Notes under the pieces: model-generated | What the model saw: only the letters and a program-made list of their open reading frames with translations | Databases searched by the model: none | What the model was told of the DNA's origin: nothing | Shown here: in pieces, positions 23,570-29,883 of the stretch | How the letters are laid out: each line of letters starts with the position of its first letter | Position numbering within the stretch: the stretch's first letter is position 1 | Source: Candidatus Saccharimonadota bacterium | GTDB lineage: Bacteria; Patescibacteriota; Saccharimonadia; Saccharimonadales; Saccharimonadaceae | Assembly: GCA_017512085.1 (NCBI GenBank) | Contig: JAFWHD010000005.1 | Location: forward strand, 1 to 38,063 | Length of the DNA: 38,063 bases | Reading direction: 5' to 3' | Program-made: the position numbers and the translations under genes

Positions 23570-23765
23570 GAGCAACGACATTATATATTAAAAGCATACA
23601 AATTTTGTATATAAGTTTGTATCCTGTGTAAAAATGGCGCCATGAGGTGACCTAGCCCAGGATACAAAAGTATGCTTGTGTATAGTGTCGTTGCACCCTC
23701 GTGGTGCCATTTTTATCGAAACTACCGCGAGGACTAGTGCCAAAATAATACGAAAGGACCTCGCG
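23570..23765 (+). ncRNA. Structured 5' leader RNA of FISUMP copy 2 (candidate RNA switch)
   Basis: Nested helices: A, 23572-23585 with 23681-23694 (14 bp, one G-T); C, 23592-23599 with 23670-23677 (8 bp); D, 23616-23626 with 23658-23668 (11 bp). The apical loop contains 23630-23647, which can pair with 23697-23714 just 3' of helix A (18 positions, two wobble pairs), ending in TTTTT. The short linkers make full coexistence with A-C-D sterically unlikely, so this looks like two alternative folds. A further hairpin, CGCGAGG (23726-23732) with CCTCGCG (23759-23765), has AAAGGA in its loop and touches the ATG. The same architecture with different helix sequences occurs at 37788-37990. Confidence 0.75.
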
Positions 23766-25607
23766 ATGAGTGAAAGAAGAATTAAACAAGCAAGTCTGGG
23801 AGCTACTATATATAATATATATAGTAAAATATCACACCAGTCTAGTAAAAGTACTAGTAGTAAAAAGAGCAGAAATAAACGAGACATTATTTCTGCTCCG
23901 CCGTATAGCGAGTTCCCGGCTGCTACTAGTACTTTTAGTGGACTGGCGATACTATTCTCTCTTTTTCTAGGATTTCTGGGAGTAAGTAATACTTATGCTA
24001 GTAGCATTAGTATTTCACTCACTGGCAATGTAAATCTAAACATACTAAAAGACAACACTAATCCTACCTTTGGCAAATCCACTACTCAGACTGCCACAGT
24101 AACTAGCGATCACTTTACTGGCTACACATTAACTATAGCAGGCTCTAATGATACTGGAAGATTAGTAGGCAGTAATGACTCTACCAAATATCTAAGCTCT
24201 ATTACCACTCCACTCACAGAATCACAATTTAATACAGACGCCCATAATGATCAGTGGGGATTCCTACCTAGTAAGTTAAACAGTATTACGAATAATAGCT
24301 ATCAACCTTCCCCCACTGCTACCACACCTACCACGATAGATGTAACGAATAGTCCCACTACTGGCGAAAATTACACTCTAGCCTTAGCGGCGAGAGTGAG
24401 CAGTAATATGTCATTAGATTCCTACGGGCAAACCTTTGTCCTAGCAGCTACTGGGAATGGGTATGATTATCATATTGGCTATACGGATAATATGACTACA
24501 ATACCAAAAGACCAATATGCAACTAGTGCGGCAGAGGGGACGGTTCAATTATCATCTACTATACCTACTAAAGCTGGTTTTGTCTTCCGGGGTTGGTGCA
24601 GCCAGGAAACTAGTGTGGATATAATAAATGGGACTACATGTCCTAATGGAGCTACCGTCTATCAGCCAGGTGCAACGATTACGCTGGATGGAACATCTGC
24701 AAACAACCTGCTCCTTTATGCGATATGGGATAAAGGCTACAACACCTTCGCTGATGCCTTCGCGGCATTTAATAAAGAAAAATCTGGCGATTATTATCAA
24801 ATGCAAGACATGACACCAGAAATCTGTGATAGCATCGTTATCGGCTCTCCTTACACCACAGCAGACATTGCAAAGAATACTTTAATAGACACAAGAAACA
24901 GCAAAACCTACCTCGTCGCGAAATACGCTGACGGCCATTGCTGGATGCGTGAGAATCTAAATTATGTCTTCACAGCAGGTGGCACCGTAGTAGCTTACAA
25001 CTTCCAAACTGGCGAGACCTTTAATTATACTACCACTTATGCTACCCAGACCGAAACTGACACTCCCTGGGCTGAGGATGCCAGCGATGGCGCACGTTCC
25101 TTTAAGCGAGATGAAGATCTTTGTATCGGCGGTACAGACATTAATACCTCCGGCGGTACTGGCGCTACTTGTGATGCTTCTAGACCTTACGAACGTATTG
25201 GCGTATTGTATAACTGGGCAGCAGCCACGGCACAGACGAAGGATGATAATCCCCAGGATAAAACCAGCGAGGTAACTACGTCCATTTGTCCGAAGGGTTG
25301 GAGACTTCCATCTATTGGTGGCGACTACTCATTTAGCACTTTAATGGGTAGCTATAGCTTACCTACGACTAACCAATCCCAAGGTTATTCTGGACAATTA
25401 CAGAATCCACTAAACTTCAATCGCCCCGGCAACTACAACTGGAGTAACGGCGCGCTGTACTACAGGGGCACGGGTGGCTACTTTTGGTCCTCTGTGGGCT
25501 ATAGTTCCGCCGGCGCGTACGACCTCGGCTTCTACTCCAGCTACTTCGACCCGCAGTCTGGTAGCAACAAGGGCAACGGCTTGTCGGTCCGTTGTGTGGC
25601 GGTCTGA
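23766..25607 (+). CDS. FISUMP-domain secreted surface protein (copy 2, complete)
   Basis: The 613-aa product starts at 23766 (MSERRIKQ), because the identical start and AAAGGA site recur in copy 3; an upstream in-frame ATG at 23676 lies inside the leader. A basic N-region of about 55 residues precedes a hydrophobic helix (58-73) and a likely cleavage after TYA (about 78). Residues 80-255 form an unrecognised Thr/Ser/Asn-rich beta region (SISLTGNVNLNIL). A Listeria-Bacteroides repeat spans about 257-325 (GFVFRGWC, YQPGATITLDG). A FISUMP domain runs from about 325 to 613 (KTYLVAKYADGHCWMREN, CPKGWRLP, GGYFWSSVGYSS, SVRCVAV). Residues 549-613 are the putative DGR-diversified face. A lectin-like ligand-binding role is inferred. 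No sortase motif is seen. Confidence 0.9.
   Translation: MSERRIKQASLGATIYNIYSKISHQSSKSTSSKKSRNKRDIISAPPYSEFPAATSTFSGLAILFSLFLGFLGVSNTYASSISISLTGNVNLNILKDNTNPTFGKSTTQTATVTSDHFTGYTLTIAGSNDTGRLVGSNDSTKYLSSITTPLTESQFNTDAHNDQWGFLPSKLNSITNNSYQPSPTATTPTTIDVTNSPTTGENYTLALAARVSSNMSLDSYGQTFVLAATGNGYDYHIGYTDNMTTIPKDQYATSAAEGTVQLSSTIPTKAGFVFRGWCSQETSVDIINGTTCPNGATVYQPGATITLDGTSANNLLLYAIWDKGYNTFADAFAAFNKEKSGDYYQMQDMTPEICDSIVIGSPYTTADIAKNTLIDTRNSKTYLVAKYADGHCWMRENLNYVFTAGGTVVAYNFQTGETFNYTTTYATQTETDTPWAEDASDGARSFKRDEDLCIGGTDINTSGGTGATCDASRPYERIGVLYNWAAATAQTKDDNPQDKTSEVTTSICPKGWRLPSIGGDYSFSTLMGSYSLPTTNQSQGYSGQLQNPLNFNRPGNYNWSNGALYYRGTGGYFWSSVGYSSAGAYDLGFYSSYFDPQSGSNKGNGLSVRCVAV
25410..25605 (+). other. Putative DGR variable region (VR) of FISUMP copy 2
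   Basis: It is 196 bases long, ungapped and matched to 915-1110. Compared pairs include TAC/AAC, ACC/AAC, GAC/TAC, GGC/TAC, CTC/GGC and CTC/AAC, always with C kept at the third position. No synonymous change occurs in 65 codons, whereas about 10 occur in the 27 codons just upstream. The inferred template would carry mostly AAC at variable codons. Confidence 0.72.
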
Positions 25608-25650
25608 TTTTCTTGTACGATTTTTCCCTATTGCCTTTTTCCTCATTTTG

Positions 25651-25659
25651 TGCTATAAT
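25651..25659 (+). promoter_or_regulatory. Extended -10 promoter of rpsB-tsf
   Basis: TGCTATAAT is followed by a leader of about 95 bases before the rpsB ATG. The leader contains possible pairing TCTC-GGGA with TCCC-GAGA, but no recognised r-protein leader fold can be assigned by eye. Confidence 0.65.
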
Positions 25660-25759
25660 GAAATTATATATCATCTAACGAATCAGTCTCTGGGAGATTT
25701 CCTACAGCATTTGGAGGTGTTGGCTTATCCCTGGAGATGAAGAGAAAGGAAATCATATT

Positions 25760-26488
25760 ATGGCAGTAGATGTCGATATGAAAGCTCTGCTCGAAGCTGG
25801 TACCCATTTTGGGCACAAGACGAGCCGGTGGCACCCAAAGATGGCACCGTATATTCATAGCAAGCGTGGCGACGCTCACATTATTAACCTAGAAAAGACC
25901 GTCGAGGCCCTAGAGGCAGCCTTGCCAAAACTAACCGACCTCACGAAGCAGGGCAAGAAAATCCTCTTCGTCGGTACGAAGAAACAGATGAAGGATCTTG
26001 TAAAGACTTCCGCCGAGTCGGTTGATATGCCTTATGTCACGGTTCGCTGGGTAGGTGGCACCTTGACAAATGTTGACACGGTGAATAAGCAGATTCGTAA
26101 ATTAAAGGATCTTGAACGAAAGATGGCTTCTGGCGAGCTGGAAAATCGCTATTCAAAGCTAGAAGTTCAGCGCTATCAGGAGGAAATTGACCTATTGAAC
26201 GAGCGCTATGGTGGCATCAAGGAGATGACCGACCAGCCAGCTGCTCTCTTTGTCATTGACGCACACGAAGACCACAATGCCGTGAAGGAAGCGAATGCTC
26301 TCCATATCCCAGTCTTCGCTCTCGTAGATACGAATGTTGATCCGACAGACATTGATTATGTCATTCCAGCAAATGACGATTCTATCAAATCCACCGAGCT
26401 GATTCTCAGCTATGTCACCGAGGCTATCAAGGCTGGCAAACCCACTACGAAGACCGAGGCTGCTGGCCCGACCGCTATGGGCAAATAA
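25760..26488 (+). CDS. rpsB: 30S ribosomal protein S2
   Basis: This 242-aa small-subunit protein is needed for translation initiation. It shows MKALLEAGTHFGHKTSRWHPKMAPYIHSKR, INLEKTVEALEAALP, the VGTKKQMKDLVK segment, RWVGGTLTN, PAALFVIDAHEDHNAVKEANAL and VDTNVDPTDIDYVIPANDDS, all S2 hallmarks. AAAGGAAA precedes the ATG. It is followed by tsf after 35 bases in the usual rpsB-tsf order. Confidence 0.97.
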   Translation: MAVDVDMKALLEAGTHFGHKTSRWHPKMAPYIHSKRGDAHIINLEKTVEALEAALPKLTDLTKQGKKILFVGTKKQMKDLVKTSAESVDMPYVTVRWVGGTLTNVDTVNKQIRKLKDLERKMASGELENRYSKLEVQRYQEEIDLLNERYGGIKEMTDQPAALFVIDAHEDHNAVKEANALHIPVFALVDTNVDPTDIDYVIPANDDSIKSTELILSYVTEAIKAGKPTTKTEAAGPTAMGK

Positions 26489-26523
26489 ACTGTTTATTAT
26501 ATTAAATCCTTAAAGGAGGTAAA

Positions 26524-27126
26524 ATGGCAAATAAAGAAGGCGAAATTACAATTGAGCTCATCAAGAAGCTAAAAGAGCTGTCCGGCGTTGGTCTCACCGA
26601 TGCGAAGAATGCCCTCGTAGAGGCAAAAGGTGATTTTGACAAAGCTCTGGAAGCGATGAGGAAAAAGGGCCTCACGAAAGCCGAGAAACGCGGTGATCGC
26701 GAGACTCGCGAAGGTCTCATTGAATCTTATGTTCACGATGGCCGCTTCGGCGCCCTAGTGGAGCTAAACTGTGAGACTAGTTTCGTGGCAAAGACCGATG
26801 AATTCAAGACTCTCGCTCACCAGATGGCGATGCAAGTAGCCTCAATGAGCCCTCTCTATGTGGACGAGGATAGTATCCCCGAGGAAGCAAAGGCTGCAAA
26901 GATGAAAGAGCTTGAAGAAAATTTCAAAGGCCCTGAAAATATGAAAGAAAAAATCCTTGAAGGTCAGCTGAAAAAGGCTTTCTCCGACCAAGTTCTCATG
27001 AATCAGCCTTATATCCTAGACGACAGCAAGACAGTCGCCGAATATATCAAGGAAATGATTGCCAAGACCGGTGAGAATATTACCGTCCGTCAGTTCCGCC
27101 GCTTGGAACTCGGCGTAACTGAGTAA
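26524..27126 (+). CDS. tsf: Elongation factor Ts
   Basis: This is the guanine-nucleotide exchange factor for EF-Tu. The 200-aa protein has the N-terminal UBA-like domain (IKKLKELSGVGLTDAKNALVEAKGDFDKALE) and the conserved DGRFGALVELNCETSFVAKTDEFKTLAHQMAMQVA core. The C-terminal ends VRQFRRLELG. It is short compared with E. coli (283 aa) and resembles compact EF-Ts forms with one reduced dimerisation subdomain. AAAGGAGG gives a strong ribosome site. A long palindrome and a terminator follow. Confidence 0.96.
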   Translation: MANKEGEITIELIKKLKELSGVGLTDAKNALVEAKGDFDKALEAMRKKGLTKAEKRGDRETREGLIESYVHDGRFGALVELNCETSFVAKTDEFKTLAHQMAMQVASMSPLYVDEDSIPEEAKAAKMKELEENFKGPENMKEKILEGQLKKAFSDQVLMNQPYILDDSKTVAEYIKEMIAKTGENITVRQFRRLELGVTE

Positions 27127-27150
27127 ATCTAAAGACCAGACGGGTGGCGA

Positions 27151-27281
27151 AACGTCATCAACTTATGCATTTTTAGGCCTAACATACAAGGTACTTCCAG
27201 GAACGTAAAGACTTGGCCAGAGCGGCCCGGAGCGTGTCCTGGGAGTACCTTGTTGTTAGGCATGCATAAGTTGATGGCGTT
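27151..27281. repeat. Long palindrome downstream of tsf
   Basis: The arms 27151-27170 and 27262-27281 pair over 20 bp with one G-T pair. GCCTAACA (27177-27184) pairs with TGTTAGGC (27254-27261), ACAAGGTACT (27186-27195) with AGTACCTTGT (27244-27253), and CCAGGA (27197-27202) with TCCTGG (27238-27243). A 35-base GC-rich loop remains. It sits before the terminator, so it would be transcribed as the 3' end of the rpsB-tsf mRNA. Confidence 0.7.
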
Positions 27282-27303
27282 TTCACATCCTTTTGTTAAA
27301 ACT

Positions 27304-27345
27304 AAGTTCAGGCACCCTCGCAGTTATGAGTGCCTGAACTTTTTT
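27304..27345 (+). terminator. Terminator of the rpsB-tsf operon
   Basis: A 12-bp perfect stem (27304-27315 with 27330-27341) is followed by TTTT. It could also serve in the minus direction for the convergent gene at 27363. Confidence 0.9.
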
Positions 27346-27362
27346 GCAGAGTTACTTAAATA

Positions 27363-28601
27363 TTATTTCCTTCTTCTACTCGTACTTTTCTTCTTTCCTT
27401 TCATTAGTACCGTTACTCCTGATATTGCAACAATGCTAAAGATGATGATACCAGTAATCAAGAAATCCTTATTTGCGATATTGAGGACACCCGTCATGCC
27501 ACCTGTGTCAGGTACTGGTATATCTGGCTGTCCAGTATAATGATACTTCATTCTCGCAGAGTACTCTGGCATCAAGTTCCCTGCTGGTCCATAGAAATCT
27601 ATTGATATGTAGTAGTCGCCATTAGATAGTCCGCCTTCAGTCCCGAAAGGTAGCTTTACCTTTACGGTCGTGGCGCCAGTACCAGTTGGATTATCTACTG
27701 TGATAGGCACTAATACCTCATTACCATCCGTATCTGTCACTCGGATTATTGCTGTTGATGCACCCTCTGGAAAATTCACATCCACATAGACATCACCATA
27801 TTCATCCACAGTTATATTTTTCTCGGTGTAATTTACCGTATAACGATATGCGTCACCTACATTATTTCCATCCAAGTCCTTACCTTGACCCACTACTGTA
27901 TAATCTCCACTTGGTAGTCCCAGTTCTGCGAATGGTATCTTTATCTCCACTGGCGAACCATCACCGCTTGCTGGTACTGTTATTGGGCCATAAACCAGAT
28001 TTCCATCGCTATCGTACACGTTTATTTCCGTCTCTACCACCGGACCATCAGGAGCTCCATCAGACTCAATCTGCGTAATAATATTACCCAGTGTATCCGC
28101 TCCTGTCTCAGTAATTATCGTGGACAGATAACTGAATTCTATCTTTTCCTCATCAGTCACACCGCCGAATCCAGTTCCAATAACATCCAGTAAATAGCTA
28201 CCATACCCAAATGGCGTTCCATCATCCGCCACCATACCTCGTAGATTTACATTTTCAGGTCTCACGCCCTCTGTATAATCTGGTGTGAACGAATCTATAA
28301 TTTTTTCGTGAGTATCGCCGTCTTCATCTGTATAAGTAACCTTCACTAATACAGTATCTACTCCAGCCGAATAATTAACATTAAAATCCAAGACTGGATT
28401 TACTCTCTCGCTACCATCCTTTAGTCCATCCACGGATACGTCCGGTGTGTCCGATACTACTCGAACCGATATCTCATCGGAAACCGATACCGGATCAATA
28501 GCTGATACCCCCGGTGCGGGCATAGTAGCCGCTATGGTTGTCACCGCTGCCACTCCAAACAGCCCGCAGAAGCCAACCACTCTTTTAGTTTTACTTTTCA
28601 T
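27363..28601 (-). CDS. Secreted, cell-surface-anchored protein with PDTGG-type C-terminal sorting signal
   Basis: The 412-aa protein has a signal peptide (1-34, VVGFCGLFGVAAVTTIAATMPAPGVSA). Several beta-sandwich-like segments follow, two of which are repeats (YDSDGNLVYGPITVP and RVTDTDGNEVLVPITV, each with a later SGDYTV/NGDYYI strand). The C-terminal tail has PVPDTGG, a hydrophobic helix (LITGIIIFSIVAISGVTVLM) and a basic end GKKKSTSRRRK. This tripartite end is the layout of sortase substrates, although the motif is VPDTGG, not LPXTG; no sortase gene is in the window. The function is unknown, probably adhesive or structural. It is followed on the same strand order by the DUF916-like gene upstream (84-bp gap), probably one unit. 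Confidence 0.7.
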   Translation of the reverse strand: MKSKTKRVVGFCGLFGVAAVTTIAATMPAPGVSAIDPVSVSDEISVRVVSDTPDVSVDGLKDGSERVNPVLDFNVNYSAGVDTVLVKVTYTDEDGDTHEKIIDSFTPDYTEGVRPENVNLRGMVADDGTPFGYGSYLLDVIGTGFGGVTDEEKIEFSYLSTIITETGADTLGNIITQIESDGAPDGPVVETEINVYDSDGNLVYGPITVPASGDGSPVEIKIPFAELGLPSGDYTVVGQGKDLDGNNVGDAYRYTVNYTEKNITVDEYGDVYVDVNFPEGASTAIIRVTDTDGNEVLVPITVDNPTGTGATTVKVKLPFGTEGGLSNGDYYISIDFYGPAGNLMPEYSARMKYHYTGQPDIPVPDTGGMTGVLNIANKDFLITGIIIFSIVAISGVTVLMKGKKKSTSRRRK

Positions 28602-28685
28602 AACTCTGCACTCTCTTTTGTTTGATATTTTTGTTTCGATTAATAAGTACTAACCTTACTCTAGACTTAGCCTCGCGCGCTATAT

Positions 28686-29708
28686 TTATATAGCTAGTCT
28701 TGAGCGGCGTTCTTTACGCTTCTTAACTAGCATTATAATGCCTATGATTATTAATGTCAAGCACAAAATTATCAAAAATCCAGAAAGTGGTGAAATTAGT
28801 AATACTACTCGCTCGATTGACTCTGTATGTTCGCCTGCGATTACCGTCCACGAAATATTATAAATGCCAAAATCCGGCCTATCTTCCCACTCGTCGGCCA
28901 CCACTCTCTCTGACTCAGGGATAATGGAGACTGTCCCCTCATTCCCTGGTGTCTCATAAGAAGAAAAGCCAATAATCGGGGTAGCCTTTAATATGCCCCT
29001 AGCATAGAAATCTGTATTCCCCTCATTTTTTACTTTCGCAGTTCCGTAAAAATTATCCCGCACAATATTCTTGCCATTCTCATCCATGCCAGTTACTACA
29101 CCACGCTCGATTGAGACATCACGAAAACTTGATGAGGTAATAGTCTCCCCCTCAGTTGAGTGGCCATAGATTACCATACCTGCACTCGCCTCGGTATTTA
29201 TTCCACTCCCCTCAGTCTTTTTTGATACTGTCTGCACAAAAATCACCGCATACTGGCCGCCCGCTGGTATGCCATCCGGTGTGGTAATCTTGTAGCTGAT
29301 AGTCTTACTTTCGTGTGGCTGTAAATCATAATTTGTCTGCGAAACATAATTCCCCGCAGCATCCGCCACAGTAATCCACCGTGAAATCTGTGTATAAGTA
29401 TTCTCATGACTAAATCCTAGCTTATAGTCGTCATCCTGCTCCGAATAAACATACGAATAAGGCTTCGGGTAGATGGCCACGGTCGTCACCTGTTCGCTGT
29501 CATTCGTTACCGTAATCGTATCATCATAGACTGAATTTGAGCTAATCTGCAATGTCTTACTTACTGGACTTAGAGTTAAGCTCGCCTGTACCTCATTATT
29601 GCCCGACGCATTTTCTTCGCCTTCTGCATGCGCACCGCCCACAAAAATCACGCCCACACCTAGGAGCATTATCACAGCCAACGCAGTTTTTATAATCCTC
29701 TTCTTCAT
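28686..29708 (-). CDS. Secreted membrane-anchored protein, DUF916/WxL-interacting-like
   Basis: The 340-aa protein begins with a signal peptide (1-28). An Ig-like domain of the DUF916 type follows (ASLTLSPVSKTLQI, YDDTITVTNDSEQ, LQPHESKTISYKITTPDGIPAGGQYAVIFV), then a second beta domain (NFYGTAKVKNEGNTDFYARGILKA) and a C-terminal membrane helix (about 308-330) with a KKRKERRSR tail. In Firmicutes such proteins tether WxL surface proteins; here the partner could be the PDTGG protein just downstream. It has a TGTTATAAT promoter (29730-29738) and a GAGGAGGT ribosome site. The family call is by pattern only. Confidence 0.68.
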   Translation of the reverse strand: MKKRIIKTALAVIMLLGVGVIFVGGAHAEGEENASGNNEVQASLTLSPVSKTLQISSNSVYDDTITVTNDSEQVTTVAIYPKPYSYVYSEQDDDYKLGFSHENTYTQISRWITVADAAGNYVSQTNYDLQPHESKTISYKITTPDGIPAGGQYAVIFVQTVSKKTEGSGINTEASAGMVIYGHSTEGETITSSSFRDVSIERGVVTGMDENGKNIVRDNFYGTAKVKNEGNTDFYARGILKATPIIGFSSYETPGNEGTVSIIPESERVVADEWEDRPDFGIYNISWTVIAGEHTESIERVVLLISPLSGFLIILCLTLIIIGIIMLVKKRKERRSRLAI

Positions 29709-29729
29709 TTACCTCCTCTACTTTCCACC

Positions 29730-29738
29730 ATTATAACA
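29730..29738 (-). promoter_or_regulatory. Extended -10 promoter of the DUF916-like gene
   Basis: TGTTATAAT on the minus strand, 21 bases before the ATG, with GAGGAGGT between. Confidence 0.6.
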
Positions 29739-29769
29739 CATAAAAACCAAAATAATAAAACTTTTTTCA

Positions 29770-29801
29770 AAAAATAACCCCGTGCAGATTCGCACGGGGT
29801 T
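29770..29801 (-). terminator. Terminator of hppA
   Basis: AACCCCGTGC (29776-29785) pairs with GCACGGGGTT (29792-29801). On the minus strand it is followed by ATTTTTTG. It lies about 80 bases after the hppA stop codon and separates it from the DUF916-like gene. Confidence 0.85.
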
Positions 29802-29883
29802 TTGTAAAGAACTTACATTAGTCGCACCTTTTCGCTCTCGGAGGGAGTTGGGTCAGAGCGATAGTCGACTAGTGATTAAGGGC

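Noticed and set aside
23572-23714. Integron attC-like site, suggested by the folded palindrome before a gene cassette
   Set aside because: The conserved ends do not fit the attC core GTTRRRY/RYYYAAC, no integrase is seen, and the promoter position makes a transcribed leader a better explanation.
23572-23714. Full H-type pseudoknot with all helices formed together
   Set aside because: The loop-to-tail helix would have to bridge about 33 stacked base pairs with linkers of only a few bases, so alternative folds are more likely.
25605-25607. TGA recoded as glycine, as in some CPR lineages
   Set aside because: TGA ends several genes at their expected family ends (kinase, rluB, znuC, FISUMP copy 2), and no in-frame TGA interrupts conserved proteins.
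25660-25759. Known rpsB leader riboregulator
   Set aside because: Some pairing is possible, but the conserved features of a described S2 leader could not be confirmed by eye.
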